From an uncultured Candidatus Altimarinota bacterium (GTDB taxonomy: Bacteria; Patescibacteriota; Gracilibacteria; BD1-5; UBA2023), in the NCBI GenBank assembly GCA_936941205.1, contig CAKZJF010000083.1:1-64000 (forward strand): DNA of 64,000 nt, read 5' to 3'. Of this stretch, positions 10,825 to 21,985 are shown piece after piece. Position numbers and translations under genes: made by a program. The first letter of the stretch is position 1. The number at the start of each line of letters is the position of its first letter. The notes under the pieces were generated by a model. That model was given only the letters and a program-made list of their open reading frames with translations, did no database searches and had not been told where the DNA came from.

Positions 10825-11226
10825 ATGGAAACTGTGGTTTTAGACTTTTTGGATGGGAATGTGAAAATTATCGAACATACATACATATCTGCAGAGGAAA
10901 TTGAGAAACTTCTTTTTACAGAAGATGGCTATAATTTATCGCATGGTAATACTCAATGGATGTCTGCAAAAGATATATGAGTAAATATCGATGGAGAGCT
11001 AAAATATATACCTATCTCTGAGCTTCTCGATACTCTGAAAATACGCGCTTGGCTCAATTTACAGAAAGTTGAATTCCAAGAAAGATTGACAGAGTATCAG
11101 GAAGCATATATTCCGTGAAATACTGAAAGTCTAAATATTCTCGAATATGGTGAGAATGAATTTTTCTGAGGAAAGAAGGAAGTTTATGAAGAAATATTAA
11201 TGCTTTTTGAGAAATATTGAATCTAG
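10825..11226 (+). CDS. Small acidic protein of unknown function downstream of the dpnI-like gene
   Basis: METVVLDFLDGNVKIIEHTYISAEEIEKLLFTEDGYNLSHGNTQWMSAKDIGVNIDGELKY...; 133 aa with TGA=Gly, TAG stop. Confidence 0.65.
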
Positions 11227-11294
11227 TTATTTTCTATAATACGAAAAACATATCTTGATTTTTCTATAATTCCCTCTATACTTCCCTTGTTGAC

Positions 11295-11315
11295 GTCCCC
11301 GAGAGGGGATTTTAA
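11295..11315 (+). terminator. Possible weak terminator
   Basis: gtcccc gaga ggggat tttaaatt. Confidence 0.4.
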
Positions 11316-11392
11316 ATTGGAGTATTTTTTGACTATTACGTCATTTTTTATATACTTCTAACGAATTTTATCATCTATAAATATTTTGTTCC

Positions 11393-11701
11393 ATGGGCAA
11401 CTTTATACAAGAAGCATCTAAAGAGCTTGATCACGTAGTATGGCCTACTCAGAAAGAAACTAAGAAGTACTTTCAAGTAGTAGTTTGAGTTATCGTAGGA
11501 ACTGCTATATTCCTTACAACGGTTGGACTCCTTCTTCGTGAATGACTTCACATAGCTCGTACTCAGACAGCACCTGCTATTCAACAAACTTCTGATGACA
11601 CTATTAATGTGGAAGAGCTTCGTCAACAACTTGAAGCTGAAAAAGCTGCAACTGCTAGTACAGGTACTACTCTTACAGTAACAACTGGTTCTACAAAATA
11701 A
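11393..11701 (+). CDS. secE: Preprotein translocase subunit SecE
   Basis: MGNFIQEASKELDHVVWPTQKETKKYFQVVVGVIVGTAIFLTTVGLLL: canonical SecE WPT motif and TM; adjacent to nusG. Confidence 0.9.
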
Positions 11702-11740
11702 TCATCGACCTCCTCTTATTTATCAGTTAATTTTTTTTCC

Positions 11741-12292
11741 ATGTTTGAATTCGGTCAAAAAGAACAATGAGAATGGTACGTTATTCGTGTAATATCTGGA
11801 ACCGAAGAAAATGTACAACAATCTCTCATGCAAAGAAGAGAAGCATTCGGACTTGAAAATCATATTCTTGAAGTATTTGTACCTACACACGATTCTATAT
11901 CTATACGAGCAGGAGGAACAAAAGTAAAAAAGAAAAAGAATATCTTCCCATGATATATCTTGGTTCGTATGCTCGTTACCAACGAAAGCTGGTATATCGT
12001 ACGAAATACACCAAATGTAACCGGTTTTCTCGGAGCAGGTACAGTTCCAGTTCCAGTTCGAGGAGAAGAACTTGAGCAACTCAGATGAGTTCTCACTCAA
12101 AAGAGTGAAGAATTTAAGACTGATATGCAAGTTGGTGATTACGTAACCGTAAGAAATGGACCTTTTGAAGGAAGTGAAGGAAAGATTATCGAAATCAATA
12201 TCCATAAATGACTCTTAAAAGTTAATATCAACCTCCTTGGACGTGATACTCCAGTAGAGATTGATTTCTGAAGTGTTAAATCGAAAAAATAA
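11741..12292 (+). CDS. nusG: Transcription termination/antitermination protein NusG
   Basis: [19 protein letters not shown]...[38 protein letters not shown]...[19 protein letters not shown]. Confidence 0.95.
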
Positions 12293-12304
12293 CCTTTTTT
12301 TCTT

Positions 12305-13018
12305 ATGCAGTGAGCCCTCTCTACGCTTGCAATTGTTGCCGTAGCTCTTATCGGAACTATTCTCTGGTCATTATATGGACAGTGAAATGGTACAACTTTG
12401 CAGAACAGGAATAAAATAGATACCCTTACACAAGCTCAGCTTGATGAGGCACAAAGCAAAAGTCAGAACCTTCAAGCAGTTGATATCGAGATTATCAAGT
12501 CACTTCAGAAATTGGAAGACAAGATTAACCAGATGCAAACTACCATAAACAATGGAACTCCAACTGGAACAACCCAAAAGAATCCACAAAATACAGGAAG
12601 TGGCACAGCAAATGGTTCATGACAAGCGATTGTGGAAACTATTATACCTATCCCTGGTTCTCTCTTAGGAAAATTCCTTCCAGATACTCCATTTAAGGTA
12701 GTAAAGAATCTTGGACTCTTTGATCTTGATATCTTTCCATGGAAATATACAACTTGGGAGAATGATAAAACCAAGATTCGAATGTACACCATCGATGGTC
12801 GATATGATATCGTTTTGAAAAATATGAAAACGATCAAAAGCGATGTGTATACGGTCAATGATACTTCAAAAAACTTTCCTTTTCCACATTTCTTCATCAA
12901 TCCACCAAAATGAGATGGAATCGTTCGTCTGATTCTTCAGATGGATAATCAGACAATAGGATTTGAGGTACCAAAAACAAGCTATCCACCAGTAAAAGCA
13001 CTTCTTCTAAAAAAATAA
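12305..13018 (+). CDS. Membrane-anchored protein with coiled coil and Thr/Gly/Asn linker, unknown function
   Basis: MQGALSTLAIVAVALIGTILWSLYGQGNGTTLQNRNKIDTLTQAQLDEAQSKSQ...NNGTPTGTTQKNPQNTGSGTANGSGQ...; TGA=Gly. Confidence 0.65.
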
Positions 13019-13045
13019 TTTAATTTTCTAAAAATTTTTATCTAT

Positions 13046-13534
13046 ATGTCAGCTAAAAAAATTCTCCTCACCACTGATGGACTTCGTGAACTTGAAAATG
13101 AGCTTCTCGAACTTCGTGAGACAAAACGTGTTGAAATCGCAGAAAAACTCAAAGAAGCTATCTCTTATGGTGACCTTTCAGAAAATGCTGAATACCAAGA
13201 AGCTCGTGATGAACAAGCACACGTTGAACTTCGTATTAGCGAACTCGAAGATCTTCTAAAACCTGGAAACTACGAAATTATTGATGAGGAAAAGAAAAAA
13301 AAGAAAAATGCTGTAATGATCGGAAGTGAGGTTACTATCGAACATGCTGATGATGAAACAACAGTAAGTGAAACATTTACTATCGTTGGTTCTCAGGAGG
13401 CAAGTATCCTTGATAAGAAAATCAGCAATGAATCCCCTATTGGAAGAGCTATTATTGGAAAAGCTATCAATGATACTGTAAAAGTAAAATCACCTTCTGG
13501 AGAAACTGTTTATACTATCGTATCCCTCAAATAA
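13046..13534 (+). CDS. greA: Transcription elongation factor GreA
   Basis: LTTDGLRELENELLELRETKRVEIAEKLKEAISYGDLSENAEYQEARDEQA...SPIGRAIIGKAINDTV. Confidence 0.95.
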   Translation: MSAKKILLTTDGLRELENELLELRETKRVEIAEKLKEAISYGDLSENAEYQEARDEQAHVELRISELEDLLKPGNYEIIDEEKKKKKNAVMIGSEVTIEHADDETTVSETFTIVGSQEASILDKKISNESPIGRAIIGKAINDTVKVKSPSGETVYTIVSLK

Positions 13535-13962
13535 TGTTCTCTCTCATACAAGAGACTTTCCGTGAACATGCAATCATAGTACCATTTCTAAGCTTATCAA
13601 TTGCTATAAGTATGAAGGGACTATTGAGCTTGATTCGTGGGACTTTCACTCTCGAACGAATGCTTTGATCTGGATGAATGCCATCAGCACATTCTGCATT
13701 TGTTGTTAGCTTAGCAACGGTGATGTTTTTAAAACATGGATTCTTTAGTGATGAATTTTTGATAAGCTTTGTCTTTTCTATCATCATCATATATGATGCA
13801 CTGAATGTTCGATATCAGGCTGGACTCCATGCTCAACTCCTCAATGAAATAATAGTAAAAGGAGAACTCAAATTGAATGAATCTATTGGTCATACTCCTA
13901 TTGAAGCTCTGGCTGGAACTATTATTTGAGTGGGAATAAGCATACTCCTTTTAGGATTCTAA
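13534..13962 (+). CDS. Divergent PAP2 family (DUF212, YuiD-like) membrane protein
   Basis: GGMPSAHSAFVVSLATVMFLKHGF...YDALNVRYQAGLHAQLLNEI...ESIGHTPIEALAGTIIGV. Confidence 0.85.
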
Positions 13963-13971
13963 TATTATACC

Positions 13972-15075
13972 ATGCAAACCCCTACTATCTCGATTCATGA
14001 TGAGTGAAAAATTATTAAACTCCTTGAAGAGAATGGATTTAAAAAATTTCGCTATGCGCAAATAGAAAATGCGATATATAAGAATCTCATAACTGATTTC
14101 TCAAGCATAGAAACCCTCCCAAAAGAAATACGGACACTTTTAACAGAGAATTGCTACTATACGAGTCTTTCTGTGCATTCTGCTATTACAAGTGACGATG
14201 GTCAAACAACAAAGTTTCTCCTAAAAACACATGATAACAAGCTCATAGAAGCAGTTATTATGCGTCATCTTTCCGGAAGAAATACACTCTGTGTAAGTTG
14301 TCAGGCTGGATGTCCTATGGGATGTTCTTTTTGTGCTACCTGAAAACTCTGACTGCTTCGAAACCTAGAATTTCACGAGATTATTGATGAAGTTATGATA
14401 GCAATTCATCATCTCGCAAAAGAAGATAAAAAGTTACGGAATATTGTATATATGGGTATGGGTGAACCATTTCTCAACTATGCAAACGTAAAAAAATCAA
14501 TCGAAATTGCCTGTGCACAGAAGAAAGTTGATCTATCAAATCGTCGTATAACGATTTCAACCTGTGGGATTGCTCCAGTAATTGAACAATTCGGTGAAGA
14601 TTTTCCACAAACTTCTCTTGCCGTATCTCTTCATGCTCCAAACGATGAAGTACGAAAGAGTATCATGCCGGTAGATCATACATATCCACTTGATGTACTG
14701 ATGAAATCTATAAAGAATTATATAGCGAAAACCAATAAACGAGTATTTTACGAATACATAATGATAGCATGAGTCACTGATCGACTCGAGTATGCATGAC
14801 AACTCGCCAAACTGCTTGAATGACAACTCGCCCATGTAAATTTCATTCCATATAATACATGAGAATGAGTGGATAGTAATGGGTATAAACCAACGAGTAA
14901 AATTATTATCAAAAAATTCCAAGAAGTCCTTGAGAAATCATGAATTCCTTCAACCATTCGACATACTATGGGAGATGATATCGATGCAGCCTGTGGACAA
15001 CTTGCCCTCAAACATGAAGGAGAAAGCCTCGCTACCGAAAAAGGAAATACGATTGCAAAAAGTAAAAATGAATAA
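13972..15075 (+). CDS. rlmN: Dual-specificity 23S rRNA/tRNA A2 methyltransferase (radical SAM)
   Basis: [30 protein letters not shown] (both TGA at invariant Gly)...NIVYMGMGEPFLNYANV...TISTCGIAPVI...LAVSLHAPNDEVRKSIMPV. Confidence 0.95.
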
Positions 15076-15129
15076 TTTACAAATTTTTATTATTCCATAT
15101 AATTTCGAATAGAGTATTTAGACACTATT

Positions 15130-15681
15130 ATGAATGTATCTCCGAAAGAATATTACATAGAAGAAATCGAAGCTCAGAAGAATCGATGAGATTATTTACG
15201 TGCAAGAGAAATTGCACAAGATGCCCTCATTAAAAATGTGGATGATTATAGGATTTATGAAGAATTATCTGATATATACCTCTACGAGAATGATCTTCAT
15301 AGTGCTGAAGAAATGATAGGAATAGCACAGGAACTTCACCCTGAATCAGCTACTGGTATGTATCTAAACGGATATATTGCGGTTGCAAAATGAGATTTTA
15401 CACATGGGGTAGAATACCTTACAAAGGCAAATGTTCTCTTTCCAAATAATCCAGAAATTCTTCGGAATCTTTGATGGGCACACGTTATGTTAGGACAATC
15501 ATTTAAAGGAATTACTATGCTACGACGAGCATTATCTCTAGCTCCAGATGATGAACTCATCAAAGAGGACCTATGAGTTGCGCTCATGTCAGATGGAAAT
15601 ACGAAAGAGGGTGAAAAGTATCTTGAAGAAGCAGGAAGACAAGATAGAATCATGGAAATACGCCTTTTACAATGATTATAA
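15130..15681 (+). CDS. TPR-repeat protein
   Basis: Repeated TPR-type helices: ...DYRIYEELSDIYLYENDLHSAEEMIGIAQELHPESATGMYLNGYIAVAKGDFTHGVEYLTKANVLFPNNPEILRNLGWAHVMLGQ. Confidence 0.8.
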
Positions 15682-15688
15682 TAGAATC

Positions 15689-16210
15689 ATGGAAACTCAA
15701 GAATATCTCGATATTGTCGATGAAAATGACAGAGTCATTACTAAAATGACCATAGAAGATGCTTATAAACAGTCTATAGGGAATATTCGATGAGTCTGTT
15801 TAATGATCAGAAATGATGAAGGAAAACTATGGATACCACGAAGACTCCTTACTAAAAGTAAATTCCCATGAGCCCTTGATTATAGTGTATGAGGTCATGT
15901 ATCAAGTTGAGAAACATACGTAGATGGACTGATTCGTGAGGCTCAAGAAGAAATATGTATGATACTTGATAGAACTGAACTCAACTATATTGGAAAAATT
16001 GTACAAGATGATGACATCTACCATATACGGTTTTTTGCTGAAATATATGAATATATAACAAATACCCCACCAGGTATCAATAAAAATGAGCACTCAACAA
16101 GTTATTGGTTTACTCCAGATGAACTCTATGCAAAACTACTCAATCCAGATGAGCCACCCTATAAAACAGGGTTAAAAGAAGTTCTCGAAAAATTTTATCT
16201 TATCCATTAA
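15689..16210 (+). CDS. NUDIX hydrolase (IPP isomerase-like)
   Basis: YLDIVDENDRVITKMT...LWIPRRLLTKSKFPGALDYSVGGHVSSGETYVDGLIREAQEEI; Nudix box with TGA glycines. Confidence 0.88.
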
Positions 16211-16222
16211 AAAAATAATCCT

Positions 16223-16591
16223 ATGAGCATGTTTATTATTCCAGTTTGAGATATTCTCACAAGTTATGCAGGTGACTCAAAAGAGTTTGGTTTTGATGGA
16301 GAAATATACCCAGGATATTATGATGATATCAATTTTCTTGAACCCCTTCGCTTCCATCTTAAGATAATTGGATTGGATGATGGAGTTGAAGCGGTATTTA
16401 CGAAATTCTATACCACTATTGAATTTGAATGAAAGAAACACCCAATTTCTATTGAAAATTTCGAAAGATCATTTAAAAAACAATTTGACCCTATAACAGA
16501 TCCTGATGATATATATCCAATCAATACAAGTAATATGTCGATTGATCTTTGACCTATTATTCGTGAAGAAATTATTATGGCTACATTCTAA
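16223..16591 (+). CDS. Small conserved-looking protein, unknown function (possibly DUF177/YceD-like)
   Basis: MSMFIIPVGDILTSYAGDSKEFGFDGEIYPGYYDDINFLEPLRFHLKIIGLDDGVEAVF...; 122 aa, TAA stop. Confidence 0.6.
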
Positions 16592-17628
16592 AGAAGCCCC
16601 TTTATCCAACGTAATAGTACTATAATACGATATATGAATGGCCGAGAAATAATTAAATATTTCTGGGGCCATTTTTTTAACTCTCATCAAAACTTATTCT
16701 TAAAATCAGTTACTCCCCACAATGAATCACGTGGATTTTCTGGATCAGCCACTCCAAGAAAATCATACTGAGTACATCCCCTCTCTTTTGCATCCTGTAT
16801 AGCCTTCCACTGAAGAAGATATGTTGGCATATGTTTGCGAAGTTCCCTGTCAGAGGTAGATGCTCAATAGTAATACAACGCCGTATTTCCATAGTAGACA
16901 AAAATGCCTGCCGCAATGATCTCATTATGATAAGAAGCAAAGTAGAGTCATCCCATATCATGAGAAACAAGCATATTCAACATGTCAGAATAATAACGCT
17001 TAGAGTTTTGTGAAAAACCATCTCGAGCAGTAGTTTCTTGAAGTAAATCAAAAAATATATCTCTATTTTCTGGATTATTTATTACCTGTTCAACTTGAAC
17101 TCATCTTTTTTCCGCAAGACGAATATTATAACGTCCTTTTTCATGCATTTGTCAGAGAATATCTTCTTCAGTTCAAATTAAAGAAACCAAGCGAGTAAAT
17201 GGGGTAAGAAACTTTTTGTAAGCACCAAAAGACATTTTTATAAAAGGCATATCATCTTGAATGGGCTCAAGTTGTAAAAATACGACTCATATTTTCTCAA
17301 CTTCTTGGGTAATAAAATCTATAAATCAATTAGGATTGCCCTCTTTAGAAGAAAAAGTATTCCAATAGGGTCATCCAATAATAAAAGCACCATAAAAACC
17401 AAATCAAATAGATCGAATTTCTACACATGCATATCAAAGAATCTCATCTCTATTGTCATTTTGTGCTACATAGTAATCTCATCGAGATATATATCATGTT
17501 TTAAGAAGCATATCAGTCCACTCAGGAGTTTGCCAAAGGGATGAATAGAATTCTCACTTTTGGATGGTGTGTATGCCTTGTTTGATATTCTCAGGAATAT
17601 CTTGTATACTATATTGAATATATTTCAT
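16588..17628 (-). CDS. FemAB/FmhB-like peptidoglycan interpeptide bridge aminoacyltransferase (GNAT fold)
   Basis: ...EFYSSLWQTPEWTDMLLKTG...MHEKGRYNIRLAEKRGVQVEQ...ALYYYGASTSDRELRKHMPTYLLQWKAIQDAKERGCTQYDFLGVADPE...FKNKFGGELKKWPQKYLI. Confidence 0.88.
16637..16679 (+). terminator. Terminator-like hairpin embedded inside the 3' end of the FemAB gene, oriented for plus-strand genes
   Basis: aatggcc-gagaaat-aattaa-atatttct-ggggccattttttt. Confidence 0.55.
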
Positions 17629-17722
17629 ATGAAATGAGTCTAATCAGAAAGTTATTTTTTCAAAAAAATTTGCTTGAGGAAAAAAATCGTGCTATAATGA
17701 AATCGTAATTTAATGTTTTCAT

Positions 17723-18073
17723 ATGCAAACCCATATTAATGTAAAGAAGAAAGTGGCTGGAGATATCCTGATATTTGAGTTCCATGGAGAGCTAGATGAG
17801 ACAAATGTTGATAATACTTTCAGTATTATCAAACAAGAAATAAGTACATCATGAACAAAAAAGCTCATATTTAATCTTATTGGTCTTACCTACTTAAATA
17901 GTAAATCAATCGGATATATAGCTGATATATACCAAAATATGGAAGATGGGGGTGGGAAGTTCTTCCTCTGCTATCTATCAAGCAATGTACGTGATACGCT
18001 TGATCTCGTGGGAATAACAAGCATCATTAGCGTACTGGATAGTGAAGATCTTGCTATTAATCAACTCTTATAA
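17723..18073 (+). CDS. STAS-domain anti-sigma factor antagonist-like protein
   Basis: GDILIFEFHGELDETNVDNTFSIIKQEI...KKLIFNLIGLTYLNSKSIGYIADIYQNMEDGGGKFFLCYLSSNVRDTLDLVGI. Confidence 0.85.
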
Positions 18074-18091
18074 AAATAATGCTCTGAAATA

Positions 18092-18123
18092 AAAAAACCT
18101 TCAAAAATATTGAAGGTTTTTTT
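18092..18123. terminator. Bidirectional terminator
   Basis: aaaaaaccttcaa aaatat tgaaggttttttt between convergent genes. Confidence 0.8.
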
Positions 18124-18124
18124 A

Positions 18125-19336
18125 TTAGAAAATACTTGATTGAAGTGTATTTGTTGGAGATGCAAAATTATTTTGATATGCGAAGATTCTCTGGATATCA
18201 TTCTTCAAGTCATATCAGTACAAATGAGAAGAGGAATCAAGAAGTTTCTGGAAAAAAACTAAGTAATCATACTGAGAGGTATCACATATATAGATAATAT
18301 CTGCAATAAGAAGATATACTCTATCAAGAGTAAATCGGTCTTTTCAAGAAGTTGAAAGATAAATAACCGATTCACTTCATACATGATGCCAGAATTGTTC
18401 GAAAAGAAAATCTGTATTCAAGAGAACTTCCTGGTGTTTCTTATGGAAAGTTTGAAGTGATGTTTTATATTGATCTGGTAAGAGTGAATTAAAGGCAAAA
18501 TTACGAACAAACTCAATAATTCACTCAGTCCAAAATGGTTCACTCGAAAAATGGGCTGATGAAATATGAAATGAAGAGAAATCAAGTTCAGTATAAATCT
18601 GTGCGAGTCTTTTTGATAAAAACGCAACTTCTTTATTTTCTATTAGTATGAGTTGGGTTTTTCCTGTAATTTCATCAATATGATTATAAACAGACTCAAG
18701 ACTTCCATATTCAGTAAGAAGTGATTGGGCTTTTTTAGGACCAAATCATGGAATCCCAGGGATATTATCAGAAGTATCTCAACAAATTGCCAAATAATCT
18801 ACAATCTGAGAAGGGAGTACTCAAAATCTTTCCTGGACATCATCATGTCGAAAGGTCTTCTTTTTCATTGCATCATATATTCTCACATGCTGTGAAACAA
18901 ACTGACACAAATCCTTATCAGAAGAAAGAATCACAAAATCGTATTCATCACGATGTTCAGATGCAATATGACCTGTAACGATTGATCCTATAATATCATC
19001 CGCCTCATATCATTCAATCATAAGAAGTGGTATGTTGGCAATTCGAAAGAATTCCATAATGTGTTCAATTTGAGACCTGAGATCATCAGGCATACGATCA
19101 CGCGTAGCTTTATAGAGTGGGTATTCATTGGTTCGAAAGCTTTTCCCAGGACCATCAACAGCAACTACCAAGGCATCAATAAATCCATCTTGGTGCAGAT
19201 TGAGTATAGTTTTTACAACACCAAAAAGAGCATTGACTGGTTTTCCATCTGGACTATGCATCTCAGGAACCGCATAAAACATGCGATAAATAAGATTATA
19301 TACATCAATAATAAAAAAGTTCTTTCGATGAGACAT
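18125..19336 (-). CDS. Stand-alone 5'-3' exonuclease (PolA N-terminal domain/FEN-like)
   Basis: MSHRKNFFIIDVYNLIYRMFYA...VNALFGVVKTIL...VAVDGPGKSFRTNEYPLYKATRDRMPDDLRSQIEHI...EGYEADDIIGSI...GDTSDNIPGIPGFGPKKA. Confidence 0.92.
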
Positions 19337-19347
19337 GAATAAAAATA

Positions 19348-19971
19348 TTAGATATGATTCAAAACATGATTACAAATACTGGCAAATATTTCCTCTCTGG
19401 TACCAGTTGCATCTATGGAAATAAATCGATTTTTCAGAAAATCAAGATTTCAAGATTTTCTATAACCCACAACAATTTTTTCAAAAAAATCTTTCCCCAT
19501 TTTTTCCCATTTGTCTCATACTGCATCGAATGTACGAGCTAATGCAATATCAACAGGGATATCCATATACAAAACAATATCAGGCAAAACTCATTGGATA
19601 GCGCTTTTATTTACATCAAGTACCGTATCAAATCCAAGTCCTTGGGCTTCTCATTGATATGCAAGAGACGAAAGGAATGAGCGATCTGAAACTACAATTT
19701 TACCTGCGCTGAGGGCTGGTGCAACAACAGTATGAAGAGTTTGAGCCCGAGCTGAAGCGTACAAATATGCATTGGTGAGCGGATGCATAGATTCATTTTC
19801 CCATTCTTTTCCTTGGCAAAGATATCGAATATCTTCTGATATTGGAGTTGAACCAGGTTCACGAACATGTATAACTTCTTTATTTGGAAATTCTTTTTTT
19901 AAAAATTCTACCAAATTCTTTGATTGTGTGGATTTACCAGAACCAACAATTCATTCAAAAACTATATACAT
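19348..19971 (-). CDS. tmk: Thymidylate kinase
   Basis: MYIVFEGIVGSGKSTQSKNLVEFLKKEF...VREPGSTPISEDIR...VVSDRSFLSSLAYQGEAQGLG. Confidence 0.93.
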
Positions 19972-19980
19972 ACTAAAATA

Positions 19981-20859
<879 letters not shown>

Positions 20860-20883
20860 AATAAAAAAGTAAATAAATAGAAA

Positions 20884-21312
20884 CTAGAGTAGTCCTGTTG
20901 TTCCAAAACCACCTCGATTTTTCTCACCCATCATATCAACTAAAATAAATTCTGGTTTTTCAATCTTTACAAACATTCCCTGCCCTATTCGTTCCCCTTT
21001 CTTAATGATTACTTCTTCTTTTTTCATATTAATATATGCAAACTTCACAGAATCAGTATCACCACAGTAATCCTGATCAATAATTCCAATACTATTCACT
21101 TGCATCAATCCATAGTTTTTGAATGTTCCAGAACGTGGAGCAATAACAAGACAATATCATTCTGGCGTAGCCATAACAGTGCCTGTATCAACCAATTTCC
21201 ATTCACCAGGGGCAAATACAACATCTTCGAGTGACTCAAAATCAAAGGCGCAAGCACCTGATGTTTTATATTCAAGAGGTTTTCAAGAAGCGTTTTTCAT
21301 TCGAACTTGCAT
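20884..21312 (-). CDS. dut: dUTP diphosphatase
   Basis: MQVRMKNASGKPLEYKTSGACAFDF...GYCLVIAPRSGTFKNYGLMQVNSIGIIDQDYCGD...KGERIGQGMFVK...NRGGFGTTG. Confidence 0.93.
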
Positions 21313-21378
21313 AGAAAAAAAGACAAAAAATAATCGAAAGGATTATATGAATTCCTTCCGATTTGTCATTACATTTTT

Positions 21379-21924
21379 TTATTGTTTTTCAACATATCCA
21401 ATAAGATTATCTGATCATTCTCCATAACGACCAGTTTTTCTATAATCTTGTTCTGGAGGAGACGTCATTTCAGAAAACAACAGCTGCGCAATATCCATTC
21501 CAGGGCGAAGTATAATTGGAACACTATTCATATTTGCAAGTTCAAATGTAATATTGAGATAATGTCCTGGATTTATAAGACCTGCAGTATTATGAACAAT
21601 AAGACCGATACGAGCCAATGAACTCTTACCAGAGAGTTGAATAAGATACTTTTCTGATCCAAATTTTTCAATAGAAGTTCCAAGAACGGTTACTCAAGGC
21701 CGAAGGATAAAACCCTGCTCGGCTGTTGCTATTATTTCTTCATATTCTGGAAGAATTTTATTTACTGGATCAATATTTGGTATTGCATATGGATTCACAA
21801 CAAGGAATTTTTCTCCAAGTCGAATATCATAACTCGCTGGTTGTAATCGTTTCGTATCAAAATCAGAAATGGAAATATCTCCAATATCTATAGCATGACG
21901 AATATCCCTATCAGAAAGGTACAT
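21379..21924 (-). CDS. dcd: dCTP deaminase
   Basis: MYLSDRDIRHAIDIGDISI...LQPASYDIRLGEKFLV...LSGKSSLARIGLIVHNTAGLINPGHYLNITFELAN...GMDIAQLLF. Confidence 0.93.
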
Positions 21925-21985
21925 ATATAAAAAGTTATGTATACATGATTATAATATCTTTGCAAAAGAATACAAATCTACTTTA

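Noticed and set aside
9988-11226. Complete restriction-modification system with a methyltransferase
   Set aside because: No methyltransferase of the Dam/M.DpnII type (DPPY/NPPY with target recognition domain) is seen near the dpnI-like gene; DpnI-type enzymes do not need one.
16637-16679. Treating the hairpin as proof that the FemAB gene ends before it
   Set aside because: The FemAB frame continues through it with plausible FemAB C-terminal residues to a TAG at 16588.
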